Part shown: positions 36,385 through 45,911 of the stretch, piece by piece
Layout: the number at the start of each line of letters is the position of its first letter
Position numbering within the stretch: position 1 is the first letter of the stretch
DNA from: Hydrogenophaga palleronii_A
Lineage (GTDB): Bacteria; Pseudomonadota; Gammaproteobacteria; Burkholderiales; Burkholderiaceae_C
Assembly: GCF_031457455.1 (NCBI RefSeq)
Contig: NZ_JAVDWU010000002.1
Location: 310,001 to 374,000 of the forward strand
Direction of reading: 5' to 3'
DNA length: 64,000 nt
Program-made: the position numbers and the translations under genes
Notes under the pieces: model-generated
Database searches by the model: none
What the model was told of the DNA's origin: nothing
The model's input: only the letters and a program-made list of their open reading frames with translations

Positions 36385-36726
36385 ATGAATCCCCTGATCG
36401 AATGGACAGCCGCCGCCCTGATCGTGATCGCTGCCTTTTTTCTACTGGTGGGTGCACTTGGCCTGGCGCGACTGCCCGACTTCTACATGCGCCTGCACGC
36501 GCCGACCAAGGCGTCCACCCTTGGCGTGGGCGGTGTGTTGATTGCTTCCATGCTGGTTGCCGCCAGTCAGGGACGCCCCGGCATCGCCGAATTGTTGATC
36601 ACCTTGTTCGTGTTCGTGACGGCTCCCGTGTCAGCCAACCTCATGGCCCAGGCGGCGCTTCACCTCAAGCTGGCATCTCGTGCGCCGGTGCCGGCTGATG
36701 CGGTGCCTGAGCGCCGGAATGACTGA
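36385..36726 (+). CDS. mrpG: Mrp/Pha antiporter subunit G
   Basis: 113 residues, three spans, start ATG with AAGGAG. LVGALGLARLPDFYMRLHAPTKASTLGVGGVLI is the family signature. The last 62 nt overlap tail-to-tail with the AcrR-type gene on the other strand. Confidence 0.95.
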   Translation: MNPLIEWTAAALIVIAAFFLLVGALGLARLPDFYMRLHAPTKASTLGVGGVLIASMLVAASQGRPGIAELLITLFVFVTAPVSANLMAQAALHLKLASRAPVPADAVPERRND

Positions 36727-37342
36727 AGCCCAGGCCCGCAAAGTAAACATCCACTGTGTCGCGCCCGCTTTCTTCAAGGTCGAAGGCCTGCGGGTCCAGC
36801 AACCAGTTCTGGATCAGGCCGTCGATGATCACATGCAGGCCCAGTGCTGCAGTGGAGAGCGGGATCGGAAGCAGGATGCCCTCTCGGACCACCGCTTCAT
36901 GCAGGGCTTTCTCGGTCATTGCGACACACTGATTGCGCACCTGAAGGTGACGGTCTCGCACGGCCTGCATTTCCGTCACGTATTCCACCTTGTGCGTGGC
37001 CACCTCAAAAACGCGCCGGGTCTGTTCGTCCGTGGCGGTCTGCCGAAGCGCGGCCATCATCAAGTCGCGCAGTGAGAGCAGGGGATCGTCAATCGTACTG
37101 GCGTTGCACGCCGTACCTGCCAGCGTGGATTCCAGCGGCATGGTCACACGCTCCATCATGGCGTTGAACAGGTCTGCCTTGTCCTTGAAGTGCCAGTAGA
37201 TCGCGCCGCGTGTGGTGCCTGCAGCCACTGCGATGTCGTTGAGCGAGGTGCGCGAGACGCCATTGGCCTGAAATAAAAGTTCGGCAGCATCCAGCAGGCT
37301 GTTGCGTGTGGCCAGTGCGTCGGCTTTGGTTCGACGAACCAT
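36665..37342 (-). CDS. acrR: TetR-family repressor of the RND efflux operon (AcrR/TtgR type)
   Basis: 225 residues. N-terminal HTH: SRTSLNDIAVAAGTTRGAIYWHFKDKADLFNAM (about 30-62), followed by the AcrR-type ligand domain. Divergent from the efflux adaptor gene, and between the two lies a palindrome nearly identical to the E. coli AcrR operator, so direct repression of acrAB and itself is very likely, relieved by hydrophobic drugs. The C-terminal 20 residues are read antisense through mrpG. Confidence 0.93.
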   Translation of the reverse strand: MVRRTKADALATRNSLLDAAELLFQANGVSRTSLNDIAVAAGTTRGAIYWHFKDKADLFNAMMERVTMPLESTLAGTACNASTIDDPLLSLRDLMMAALRQTATDEQTRRVFEVATHKVEYVTEMQAVRDRHLQVRNQCVAMTEKALHEAVVREGILLPIPLSTAALGLHVIIDGLIQNWLLDPQAFDLEESGRDTVDVYFAGLGFSHSGAQAPHQPAPAHEMPA

Positions 37343-37384
37343 CGTGTTTCTCCGGTTGGCTTACAGTTTTGTCATGGGCGGGAC

Positions 37385-37412
37385 TATACATACATTCGTG
37401 CATGTATGTATA
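37385..37412. promoter_or_regulatory. AcrR operator
   Basis: Arms TATACATACAT and ATGTATGTATA around TCGTGC: perfect over 11 bp on each side. The inner 24 bp differ from the known E. coli AcrR site (arms TACATACATT and AATGTATGTA) at two positions only. It lies 42 nt from the repressor start and 81 nt from the adaptor start. Confidence 0.9.
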
Positions 37413-37493
37413 CTTTGCCGCTTTGCAATAGCACAAGCTGTCAGGGTATACCCTGTGGTCGTGCGGCTTCCACCTTCTATCCCAAGGACTCTC

Positions 37494-38768
37494 ATGCCCG
37501 CCTTGAGCTTCATCAAGACCGTGCCCATCCTGCGCATCTGGTCTGCTCCGCTGCCTCCGCCTCAAATGGCTCGTGGCTTGTCTGTGATGGCCTTGTCTGC
37601 CGTGTTGGTGGCCTGTGGGCAGAGCGCTGCGCCCGAAGGTGCGGCGCCTGCGGGAGGTGGCATGCCTGCGCCCGAGGTCGGTGTGATCACGGTGACCCCG
37701 GGCGACGTCGGGCTGGTGACCGAGCTTCCCGGCCGTCTTGAAGCCTCGCGTGTCGCCCAGGTTCGTGCCCGGGCGGCCGGCATTCTTCAGGAACGCTTGT
37801 TCCGCGAAGGCAGCGACGTGAAGGCCGGGCAGGCCCTGTTCCGCATCGATGCGGGGCCCTATGCAGCAGCATTACAAAGTGCCCAGGCCTCGCTGGCCCG
37901 CGCTGAGGCCAACAAAGCACAGGCCACGGCGCTGGCCGAGCGTTACAAGCCCTTGGTGGCCGAAAACGCCATCAGCCATCAGGAGTTCGCCAACGCCGAA
38001 GCGGCGCAGAAGTCGGCCGAAGCCGATGTGGCCGTGGCCAGGGCCGCCGTGCAGACCGCCCGGATCAATCTGGGCTACGCCAACGTCACGGCGCCCATCG
38101 CCGGTCGCATCGGTCGCTCGCTGGTGACCGAAGGCGCGCTGGTGGGGCAGGGCGAGGCCACGCCGCTTGCGGTGATTCAGCAAGTTGACCCGATGTTCGT
38201 CAACTTCACCCAATCGGCGGCAGAAGTCATGGCGCTGCGCCGTTCGATGCAGGCGGGGCAACTCAAGGCCGCCGGTGCAGATGCGGCGAGCGTGCGGCTG
38301 GTGCTGGAAGACGGCAGCGAGTATGACAAGCAGGGCCGGTTGCTGTTCTCGGACCTGACGGTGGATTCGGCCACGGGTCAGATCACTTTGCGCGCTGAAG
38401 TGCCCAATCCGGGCGGCGCGCTGCTGCCAGGTCTGTACGTGCGCGTGCGCCTGGAGCAGGCCACGGCCGGCGACGCGGTCACCTTGCCCCAGCAGGCGGT
38501 GACGCGCACCGCGCAGGGCGACACGGTCAGCGTGGTGGACGCCGAAGGCAAGATTTCACGCCGGTCGGTCAAGGTGGGTGGCCAGCAGAATGGCCAGTGG
38601 GTCATCCGCGAAGGGCTCAAGGCCGGTGAGCAGGTCATGGTCGATGGCTTCCAGAAGCTGCAGATGATGCCGCCCGGTACCCCTGTGAAGGCGGTGCCCT
38701 GGAAGCCCCAGGGAGCGGAGGCGCCTGCGAAAGGTGAAGCCCCCGCACCGGCCGGCGCGACGAGCTAA
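37494..38768 (+). CDS. acrA: RND efflux periplasmic adaptor lipoprotein (AcrA type)
   Basis: 424 residues. A lipobox (SAVLVAC, Cys near residue 41) anchors it to the inner membrane after a longer than usual N-terminus (MPALSFIKTV...); a later Met at residue 25 (MARGLSV) is a possible start closer to the hydrophobic segment. Lipoyl half-domains, an alpha-hairpin (LARAEANKAQATALAERYKPLVAENAISHQEF) and the beta-barrel (YVNVTAP-type YANVTAPIAGRIGRSLVTEGALV) follow in order. ATG 37494 has AAGGA. Confidence 0.92.
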   Translation: MPALSFIKTVPILRIWSAPLPPPQMARGLSVMALSAVLVACGQSAAPEGAAPAGGGMPAPEVGVITVTPGDVGLVTELPGRLEASRVAQVRARAAGILQERLFREGSDVKAGQALFRIDAGPYAAALQSAQASLARAEANKAQATALAERYKPLVAENAISHQEFANAEAAQKSAEADVAVARAAVQTARINLGYANVTAPIAGRIGRSLVTEGALVGQGEATPLAVIQQVDPMFVNFTQSAAEVMALRRSMQAGQLKAAGADAASVRLVLEDGSEYDKQGRLLFSDLTVDSATGQITLRAEVPNPGGALLPGLYVRVRLEQATAGDAVTLPQQAVTRTAQGDTVSVVDAEGKISRRSVKVGGQQNGQWVIREGLKAGEQVMVDGFQKLQMMPPGTPVKAVPWKPQGAEAPAKGEAPAPAGATS

Positions 38769-38780
38769 GGAGCGCCCCAC

Positions 38781-41700
38781 ATGGCGAAGTTCTTCATTGA
38801 CAGACCCATCTTTGCGTGGGTGATTGCGCTGTTCATCATGGTGCTGGGCGGCGTGTCCATCACCCAGTTGCCGATCGCACAGTACCCACCGGTGGCACCT
38901 CCTGCCATCGTCATCAACGCCAGTTATCCGGGTGCTTCGGCGGCCACGCTGGAAGACAGCGTGCTGTCGGTCATCGAGCAGGAAATGAACGGCTCCCCGG
39001 GCCTGATCTACATGGAGTCGGTGGCGCAGGCCAACGGCACCGGCAGCATCACGCTGAGCTTTGAGACCGGCACCAATGCAGATCTGGCGCAAGTGGATGT
39101 GCAAAACCGCCTGTCACGTGCCACGCCCCGGCTGCCGGCAGCGGTGACGCAGCAGGGCGTGCGGGTGGACAAGTCGCGCAGCAACTTCCTGCTGTTTGCC
39201 ATCCTTTCCAGCGACGATCCGGCCTGGGGCCCGGTGGCCCTGGGTGATTACGCCTCGCGCAGCGTGGTCCCTGAACTGCAGCGGCTGCCCGGTGTGGGTC
39301 AGGCGCAGCTGTTCGGAACCGAGCGGGCCATGCGCATCTGGATCGACCCGACAAAGCTGCTGGGATACAACCTGAGCGCGGCCGACGTGGCGGCAGCGAT
39401 TCGGGCACAGAATGCCCAGGTGTCTGCAGGCGAAATCGGTGCACTGCCCAACGTTGCGGGACAGAGCATCGCCGCCACCGTGGTGGTCAACGGCCAGCTG
39501 AGCAATGTGGAACAGTTTGGCAACATCGTGCTGCGAGCCAACACCGATGGCTCCACCGTACGCCTGAAAGACGTGGCGCGCATCGAACTCGGTGCGCAGG
39601 CCTATGCCACTTCAGCACGCCTCAATGGCAAGCCTTCCACCGGTATCGGTGTGCAGCTCTCGCCCAGTGGCAATGCGCTGGCTACCGCCGATGCGGTGCG
39701 CGCCAAGATGACCGAGCTGGAGAAATTCTTTCCCGAAGGCATGAGCTGGTCGATCCCCTACGACAGCTCGCGCTTCGTGAAAATTTCCATCCAGCAAGTG
39801 GCCATCACACTGGCAGAAGCCGTGGCGCTGGTGTTCCTGGTGATGTTCCTGTTCCTGCAGAACTTCCGCTACACCATCATCCCCACCATCGTGGTGCCGG
39901 TGGCATTGCTGGGTACGTTCTCCGTGCTGCTGGCGATGGGTTTTTCCATCAACGTGCTGACCATGTTCGGCATGGTGCTGGTGATCGGCATCGTGGTGGA
40001 CGACGCCATCGTGGTGGTGGAAAACGTCGAGCGCATCATGAGCGAGGAGGGTTTGCCCCCGCTGGAAGCCACCCGAAAAGCCATGGGCCAGATTTCGGGC
40101 GCCATCATCGGCATCACCGTTGTACTGATTTCGGTTTTTGTGCCGTTGGCGTTCTTCGCCGGCTCGGTGGGCAATATCTACCGCCAGTTTGCCGCCGTGA
40201 TGGGGGTGTCGATTGCGTTCTCGGCTTTCATGGCGCTCTCGCTCACGCCGGCCCTCTGTGCCACGCTGCTCAAGCCGGTGGAAGCCGGTCACCACCACGA
40301 GAAGAAGGGCTTCTTCGGTTGGTTTAACCGGGGCTTCTCCCGTACCGCCAAAGGGTACGAGCGCGGTGTGGCGGCCTTGCTGCCGCGCGCTGGTCGCACG
40401 CTGGTCATCTACGCCGTGATCATCGGTGCGGTGGCCTGGGTCTACAACCGTCTGCCCACTTCGTTCCTCCCCGGTGAGGATCAGGGCACCATGCTGGTGA
40501 ACGTGCAGTTGCCACCGGGCGCCACACAGGAGCGCACGCTGGAGGTGATGAAGCAGGTCGAAGGCTTCATGCTGCAGCAACCGGAAGTGCAGAGCATGGT
40601 CGGGGTGCTGGGCTTCAGCTTCTCCGGGCAAGGACAGAACGCGGCGCTGGCGTTCGTGACGCTCAAGGACTGGGCCGAGCGCTCGGACCCCGGCAGTTCG
40701 GCACAGGCGCTGGCGGGGCGTGCGTTTGGCGCGCTCTCCGGTGTCCGTGACGCCTTCATCTTCCCGCTGAGTCCGCCACCAATTCCGGAGCTGGGTGCCT
40801 CATCCGGCTTCAACTTCCGGTTGCAGGATCGCGCTGGTCTGGGTCGTGAGGCGCTGCTGGGTGCTCGCAACCAGTTGCTGGGCATGGCGTCCCAGAGCAA
40901 GGTGCTGACTCAGGTGCGCCCTGACGGCCTGGAGGACGCGCCCCAGCTGCAGATCGACATCGATCGCGACAAGGCCAATGCCCTGGGCGTGGGCTTCGAT
41001 GCCATCAGCGGCGCCATTGGTACGGCGCTCGGGTCCAGCTATGTGAACGATTTCCCCAATGCCGGACGCCTGCAGCGCGTGGTGGTACAAGCCGACGCAC
41101 CCGCGCGCATGCAACCCGAGGACCTGTTGCGCATCAACGTGCTCAACAGGCAGGGTCAGGCCGTGCCGCTGTCGGCGTTCGCCACCACAAGCTGGATCAC
41201 CGGGCCCATGCAGACCGTGCGCTACAACGGCTATCCGTCAATGCGCATCAGTGGCAGCGCGGCACCCGGCGCCAGTACCGGCGCGGCAATGGCCGAGATG
41301 GAGAAGCTGGCTGCCCAGTTACCCCAGGGCATGGGCTTCGAATGGACAGGCCAGTCGCGTGAAGAGAAACTGGCCGGCTCCCAGGCCATGGTGCTGTATG
41401 CCTTTGCCATTCTGGCGGTGTTCCTTTGCCTGGCCGCGCTGTATGAGAGCTGGACGATTCCGCTCTCGGTGATTCTGGTGGTGCCGCTGGGTGTGCTGGG
41501 GGTGTTGCTGGCCACGATGCTGCGCGGCTATTCCAACGACGTGTATTTCCAGGTGGGCCTGATCACCATCATCGGCCTCTCGGCAAAGAACGCGATTCTG
41601 ATCATTGAGTTCGCCAAGGACCTTCAGGCCCAGGGAAAGAGCGTGATCGAATCGGCCCTGGCCGCTGCCCACCTGCGGTTCCGGCCCATCGTCATGACCT

Positions 41701-41936
41701 CGATGGCGTTCACGCTGGGCGTGGTGCCGTTGGCCTTGTCGTCCGGTGCCGGCTCGGCCAGCCAGCGTGCCATTGGCACGGGTGTGATCGGTGGCATGGT
41801 CACCGGCACCATCCTCGCCGTGGTGTTTGTTCCGATCTTTTTTGTCGTGGTGCGCACGCTGTTCAAGGGCAGCGACCGCCAGCGCCGCTTGCATGCGGCC
41901 GATGCCGAACACATGGGAGTGCACAGCGATGCATGA
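38781..41936 (+). CDS. acrB: RND efflux inner membrane transporter (AcrB/MexB type)
   Basis: 1,051 residues, the usual length of HAE-1 RND pumps. The proton relay pair D407-D408 (GIVVDDAIVVVENVERIM) has the same numbering as E. coli AcrB, and the TM10 Lys region is ITIIGLSAKNAILIIEFAKDL. N-terminal MAKFFIDRPIFAWVIALFIMVLGG is typical. Ribosome site AAGGAG at 12 nt after acrA. Overlaps the outer membrane gene by 8 nt. Exports a wide range of drugs. Confidence 0.97.
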   Translation: MAKFFIDRPIFAWVIALFIMVLGGVSITQLPIAQYPPVAPPAIVINASYPGASAATLEDSVLSVIEQEMNGSPGLIYMESVAQANGTGSITLSFETGTNADLAQVDVQNRLSRATPRLPAAVTQQGVRVDKSRSNFLLFAILSSDDPAWGPVALGDYASRSVVPELQRLPGVGQAQLFGTERAMRIWIDPTKLLGYNLSAADVAAAIRAQNAQVSAGEIGALPNVAGQSIAATVVVNGQLSNVEQFGNIVLRANTDGSTVRLKDVARIELGAQAYATSARLNGKPSTGIGVQLSPSGNALATADAVRAKMTELEKFFPEGMSWSIPYDSSRFVKISIQQVAITLAEAVALVFLVMFLFLQNFRYTIIPTIVVPVALLGTFSVLLAMGFSINVLTMFGMVLVIGIVVDDAIVVVENVERIMSEEGLPPLEATRKAMGQISGAIIGITVVLISVFVPLAFFAGSVGNIYRQFAAVMGVSIAFSAFMALSLTPALCATLLKPVEAGHHHEKKGFFGWFNRGFSRTAKGYERGVAALLPRAGRTLVIYAVIIGAVAWVYNRLPTSFLPGEDQGTMLVNVQLPPGATQERTLEVMKQVEGFMLQQPEVQSMVGVLGFSFSGQGQNAALAFVTLKDWAERSDPGSSAQALAGRAFGALSGVRDAFIFPLSPPPIPELGASSGFNFRLQDRAGLGREALLGARNQLLGMASQSKVLTQVRPDGLEDAPQLQIDIDRDKANALGVGFDAISGAIGTALGSSYVNDFPNAGRLQRVVVQADAPARMQPEDLLRINVLNRQGQAVPLSAFATTSWITGPMQTVRYNGYPSMRISGSAAPGASTGAAMAEMEKLAAQLPQGMGFEWTGQSREEKLAGSQAMVLYAFAILAVFLCLAALYESWTIPLSVILVVPLGVLGVLLATMLRGYSNDVYFQVGLITIIGLSAKNAILIIEFAKDLQAQGKSVIESALAAAHLRFRPIVMTSMAFTLGVVPLALSSGAGSASQRAIGTGVIGGMVTGTILAVVFVPIFFVVVRTLFKGSDRQRRLHAADAEHMGVHSDA

Positions 41937-43353
41937 ATCCACTGGTCCCAAGTTGCGCACAGCGCTTTCGCTCGTGGCGGCGGCCGTCCTGGCGGGCTGC
42001 TCGTTCATTCCCACCCATGAGCGCCCCGCGGCGCCGGTGGCTGATGCTTATCCCTCACTCGGGTCGAATGCCGGCACGCAGGCCACTGCGCCAGCCCTGG
42101 CCTGGACCTCGTTCGTTGGGGATGCCCATCTGCGTGAGCTGATCGCGCTGGCGTTGGCCAACAACCGCGATCTGCGTGTGGCCACGTTGAACATCGAGCA
42201 GGTGCGCGCACAGTACCAGATCCGACGTGCCGATCAGTTACCGTCTTTGGGGCTTGCCGCCAGCGGCAATCGCCAGCCCGATGGCAACGGTGGTATCAGC
42301 AGTACCTACAGTGCCGGCCTGGCATTGAGCAGTTGGGAGATTGATTTCTTCGGGCGTATTGCGAGTCTGAAAGAGGCGGCGCTGGCGCAGTACCTCGCGA
42401 GCGAAGAGGCACAGCGGGCTGCTCAGACCAGCCTGGTGGCGGCGGTGTCCAGCACCTGGTTGAGCCTGCAAAGCAGTGACGATCTTCTGGCGCTCACGCA
42501 GCGAACACTGGCCACCCGGGAGGACTCACTGCGTCTGACGAAGCTGCGTTTTGACAACGGCGCCACATCGGCGCTGGATTTGCGCCAGGCCGAGTCGCTC
42601 ACCGCCGCAGCCCAGGCCTCGTTCGCTCAACAACAGCGCCAGCGCGCGCTCGACCTGAATGCACTTACCCTGCTGGTGGGGCAACCCATCCCGGCCAAGC
42701 TGCTCGAACCGAGCCAGCCAGCCGCATCCACCGGTGAGGGCGGTACTGCGATGCAGCCCTTGTTGAGCGATGTGCCTGCGGGCCTGCCGTCCGACCTGCT
42801 GGAGCGGCGCGCCGACATTCGCCAGGCGGAACAGCAACTCATTGCAGCCAACGCCAACATCGGTGCCGCGCGGGCGGCTTTTTTCCCGCGCATTTCGCTC
42901 ACGGCCAGTGCAGGCACCGCCAGCAGTGAGTTGTCCGGCCTGTTCAAGGACGGGTCATGGGGTTTCACCTTGGCGCCGCAGGCGCTGTTGCCGATCTTTG
43001 ATGCAGGGCGAAACCGGGCATCACTCGAATCGGCCAGGGTCGGTCGCGACATCGCCGTCGCCCAATACGAAAAAGCCGTTCAGACCGCCTTCCGCGAGGT
43101 CGCCGACGCGCTGGCGGGACAAGCCACCCTGGGTGAGCAGCTGCGCGCTCAGCAGGTCCAGGCCACCGCAGAGGCCGAGCGCTTCCGTCTGGCTGAATTG
43201 CGGTATCGCAATGGCGTGGCCAGTTTTCTGGATGTGCTGGATGCGCAGCGATCACTCTTCGGCACCGAACAGGCGTTGGTGCAAACCCGCCTGGCTCAAC
43301 AACAGAATCAGGTGGCGCTCTATCGGGCGCTGGGCGGAGGCTGGTCCGAGTAG
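41929..43353 (+). CDS. oprM: RND efflux outer membrane channel lipoprotein (OprM/NodT type)
   Basis: 474 residues. Lipobox VLAGC with C24; two outer membrane efflux repeats follow, with the typical YQIRRADQLPSLGLAASG and ARAAFFPRISLTASAGTASSELSGLF segments and RYRNGVASFLDVLDAQRSLF near the C-terminus. Completes the tripartite pump. A terminator follows at 43384. Confidence 0.96.
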   Translation: MHESTGPKLRTALSLVAAAVLAGCSFIPTHERPAAPVADAYPSLGSNAGTQATAPALAWTSFVGDAHLRELIALALANNRDLRVATLNIEQVRAQYQIRRADQLPSLGLAASGNRQPDGNGGISSTYSAGLALSSWEIDFFGRIASLKEAALAQYLASEEAQRAAQTSLVAAVSSTWLSLQSSDDLLALTQRTLATREDSLRLTKLRFDNGATSALDLRQAESLTAAAQASFAQQQRQRALDLNALTLLVGQPIPAKLLEPSQPAASTGEGGTAMQPLLSDVPAGLPSDLLERRADIRQAEQQLIAANANIGAARAAFFPRISLTASAGTASSELSGLFKDGSWGFTLAPQALLPIFDAGRNRASLESARVGRDIAVAQYEKAVQTAFREVADALAGQATLGEQLRAQQVQATAEAERFRLAELRYRNGVASFLDVLDAQRSLFGTEQALVQTRLAQQQNQVALYRALGGGWSE

Positions 43354-43383
43354 GTGCAGTCGGGTTCGCACCGTTGCTGCTCT

Positions 43384-43427
43384 AAAAAAAGCCGCTCTCT
43401 GATCCGTTCAGGCAGCGGCTCTTTGTT
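43384..43427. terminator. Bidirectional terminator between efflux operon and LOG gene
   Basis: A7, GCCGCT, an interior of 17 nt, AGCGGC, then T-rich CTCTTTGTTTT on the plus strand and T7 on the minus strand. Confidence 0.85.
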
Positions 43428-43487
43428 TTGCTTCGGAGAAGTTTGCACGCCAGGATGATGTGCCCATCCTCGCGTCTGGCAGCCGGG

Positions 43488-44360
43488 TCAGACCTTGGGG
43501 AGGTCGTAGAACTGCTTGACCGTTTCCCACGCGGTCTGCGGGTCGTCCACGTAGTTGAACAACTGCAGGTCTTCTGGCGAAATGGTGCCTTCCTCGACCA
43601 GCACATCGAGGTTGATCAGGCGTTTCCAGTAGTCGCTGCCGAACAGCACGATCGGTACCGGCTTGGCCTTCTTGCATTGCACCAGCGTGATCACCTCGAA
43701 CAGTTCGTCCAGGGTACCGAAGCCACCGGGAAAAGCGACCAAGGCCTTGGCGCGCATCATGAAATGCATCTTGCGCAAGGCGAAGTAGTGGAACTTGAAA
43801 CTCAGTCGCGGTGACACGTAAGGGTTGGCGGCCTGCTCGTGGGGCAGGGCGATGTTCAAGCCGACGTTGAGCGCGCCTTCGTCGTGCGCGCCGCGGTTGG
43901 CTGCCTCCATGATGCCGGGGCCGCCACCGGTGCAGATGAACAACTGGTCTTCCTTAGGGCATGCCTTGCTGTAGCGCGCCACGATGCGTGCGAACTCGCG
44001 CGCTTGATCGTAGTAATGGGCGTTGCGCACCAGCGCCTTGGCGCGCGCAATGTCGCGGGGTTCGCCGCTGCGCTCTGCGCGAACCAGCTGTTCTGCAGAT
44101 TCGGCGGCGTCGCGGAAGCGGGCGCTGCCGAACACCACGATGGTGTTCTCGATGCCCAGGTCCTGTTGTGCCAGATCGGGCTTGAGCATCTCCAGTTGAA
44201 AGCGCATGCCACGGGTTTCCCGGCGCAGCATGAATTCGGGGTCCGCGAAGGCGAGCCGGTAAGCGTCTGCCTGCAGGGGGTGACCATCGTTGGCATGGGC
44301 CTGCAGCTCGGCCCAGGCATCTGCCAGGCGGCGTTCGTTGATGTCTTGTGTGGCTTCCAT
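43488..44360 (-). CDS. LOG-family (TIGR00730) Rossmann protein
   Basis: 290 residues. ICTGGGPGIMEAANRGA and VAFPGGFGTLDELFEVITLVQCKK are the nucleotide and active-site motifs of the LOG family, whose tested members release free base from cytokinin or purine nucleoside monophosphates; its N-terminal extension of about 80 residues puts it in the longer bacterial type. ATG 44360 has AGGAG; ORF extension to 44450 has none. Sits 40 nt downstream of the AEC carrier gene. Confidence 0.9.
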   Translation of the reverse strand: MEATQDINERRLADAWAELQAHANDGHPLQADAYRLAFADPEFMLRRETRGMRFQLEMLKPDLAQQDLGIENTIVVFGSARFRDAAESAEQLVRAERSGEPRDIARAKALVRNAHYYDQAREFARIVARYSKACPKEDQLFICTGGGPGIMEAANRGAHDEGALNVGLNIALPHEQAANPYVSPRLSFKFHYFALRKMHFMMRAKALVAFPGGFGTLDELFEVITLVQCKKAKPVPIVLFGSDYWKRLINLDVLVEEGTISPEDLQLFNYVDDPQTAWETVKQFYDLPKV

Positions 44361-44400
44361 GAATTGACTCCTGACGTTGATCGAAATGAGGGGGCGCGGC

Positions 44401-45279
44401 TCAAAGGCTGAGTGCGAGCGCCAGCGGTACAAAGACGATGGCCAGCGCATTGCCCAGCATGATCATCGCACCAACCTTGTCCGGCTCCTGGTGGTAGCGG
44501 TCAGCCAGCATGAACTGCATCACAGCAGGGGGGAGGGCAGCAAACAACAGGAGCTGGCCTTTGGCTGCGCCTTCCAGCCCCAGTGCCCAGACCAGTGGCA
44601 GACCGATCGCCAGACCGATCAGCGGGCGAGCCAGGGCGCCCAGCATGCCCATGCCCAGTCCTGCGCGCGTCAGTGCGGTCAAGCGCACACCCAGCGCGAA
44701 CAGCATCATGGGCAGCAGTGCATCGCCCAGCAGCTTCAGACCCGCCATCGCCACATCGGGTGGCCTGATGTCGGTCATCGCGCTGAGGAAGCCGAGTGCC
44801 GTGGCGATCATGAGCGGACTGAGCAACAGGTCGCGCGTGCGGGCGTGGCTGCTGGTGATGCGCGCACCAATCGAAAAGTGCAAGAGGTTGCTGACCGAGA
44901 ACAGCGCCACAGCCGCACCGAAGTTCGCCGAGCCAAAGGCCAGCAGCGCCAGTGGTAGCCCCATGTTGCCGCAGTTGTTGAACATCACCACCGGCACCAG
45001 CGTTCGGGGCTGCGCACCGAAAGCACGCGCGATGGGCCATGCAATCAGGCCACTGCCCAGGATCAGGATGGCACCACCGATCAGCAGGGTGGCGTGTTCG
45101 GAGATGTGGAAGTCTTTCGCAGCGAGTGCCGAATACACCAGCACCGGCGCCAGCACATCGAGCGCAACCCGGTTGAACACCGTCATGTCGGGGTCGCTGC
45201 GGCGGGCGTAGCCAAAGCCGATGGCCACGATCAGGAACACCGGGAGGATGACGTCGGTGATGCGCGCGATGAGGTCCAT
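44401..45279 (-). CDS. AEC-family transporter
   Basis: 292 residues, about ten membrane spans in two repeats, each with NCGNMGLPLA-like turn (FNNCGNMGLPLALLAFG) as in the auxin efflux carrier family. Likely a permease for an organic acid. It is in a minus-strand line with the LOG gene and efp, with the efp terminator upstream of it, so it is probably an own unit with LOG. Confidence 0.9.
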   Translation of the reverse strand: MDLIARITDVILPVFLIVAIGFGYARRSDPDMTVFNRVALDVLAPVLVYSALAAKDFHISEHATLLIGGAILILGSGLIAWPIARAFGAQPRTLVPVVMFNNCGNMGLPLALLAFGSANFGAAVALFSVSNLLHFSIGARITSSHARTRDLLLSPLMIATALGFLSAMTDIRPPDVAMAGLKLLGDALLPMMLFALGVRLTALTRAGLGMGMLGALARPLIGLAIGLPLVWALGLEGAAKGQLLLFAALPPAVMQFMLADRYHQEPDKVGAMIMLGNALAIVFVPLALALSL

Positions 45280-45300
45280 GCAGGCTCAGCGGTGAGAGGG

Positions 45301-45328
45301 AAAATCAAAAGGCTCCCGCAGGAGCCTT
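45301..45328 (-). terminator. Rho-independent terminator of efp
   Basis: On the minus strand AAGGCTCC, loop TGCG, GGAGCCTT then TTGATTTT. It lies 28 nt after the efp stop. Confidence 0.85.
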
Positions 45329-45356
45329 CAGTGATGTCAGCGAGATCGTTAATCGA

Positions 45357-45911
45357 TCAGACCCGGCGGCGGTATTCACCCGTGCGCGTATCGATCTCGA
45401 TCTTGTCGTCTTGTGCCACAAACAGCGGCACCGCGACTTCAAAGCCGGTGGCGATCTTGGCGGGCTTGAGCACCTTGCCGGAGGTATCACCCTTGACGGC
45501 GGGTTCGGTCCAGGTCACCACGCGTTCCACGCTGGTGGGCAGCTCGACCGAGATGGCCTTGCCGTCATAGAACACCACTTCAACGGTCATGCCATCTTCG
45601 AGGTAGTTCAGGGCGTCGCCCATGTTCTCGGCTTCCACCTCGTACTGGTTGTAGTCGGCGTCCATGCACACGTACATGGGATCGGCGAAGTAGGAGTAGG
45701 TGCACTCCTTCTTGTCCAGAATGATCTGGTCCATCTTGTCGTCGGCCTTGCAGACGACTTCAGTGGCCATGTTGTTGAGCAAGGCCTTGAGTTTGAGGCG
45801 CACGGTGGCAGCACCACGGCCGCCCCGGCTGTACTCGGTTTTCAGCACGATCATCGGGTCCTTGCCGTGCATGATGACGTTGCCGGCGCGGAGTTCTTGA
45901 GCGATTTTCAT
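45357..45911 (-). CDS. efp: Elongation factor P
   Basis: 184 residues, three beta-barrel domains, rescues ribosomes stalled at proline stretches. The modified position of domain I is R32 in SRGGRGAATV instead of Lys, which is the hallmark of the EarP-rhamnosylated subgroup of EF-P. The matching enzyme EarP is encoded 3 kb away (48909) on the same strand, separated by an unrelated gene on the other strand. ATG 45911 follows a poorly matched ribosome site; the N-terminus MKIAQELRAGNVI is standard. Confidence 0.97.
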   Translation of the reverse strand: MKIAQELRAGNVIMHGKDPMIVLKTEYSRGGRGAATVRLKLKALLNNMATEVVCKADDKMDQIILDKKECTYSYFADPMYVCMDADYNQYEVEAENMGDALNYLEDGMTVEVVFYDGKAISVELPTSVERVVTWTEPAVKGDTSGKVLKPAKIATGFEVAVPLFVAQDDKIEIDTRTGEYRRRV

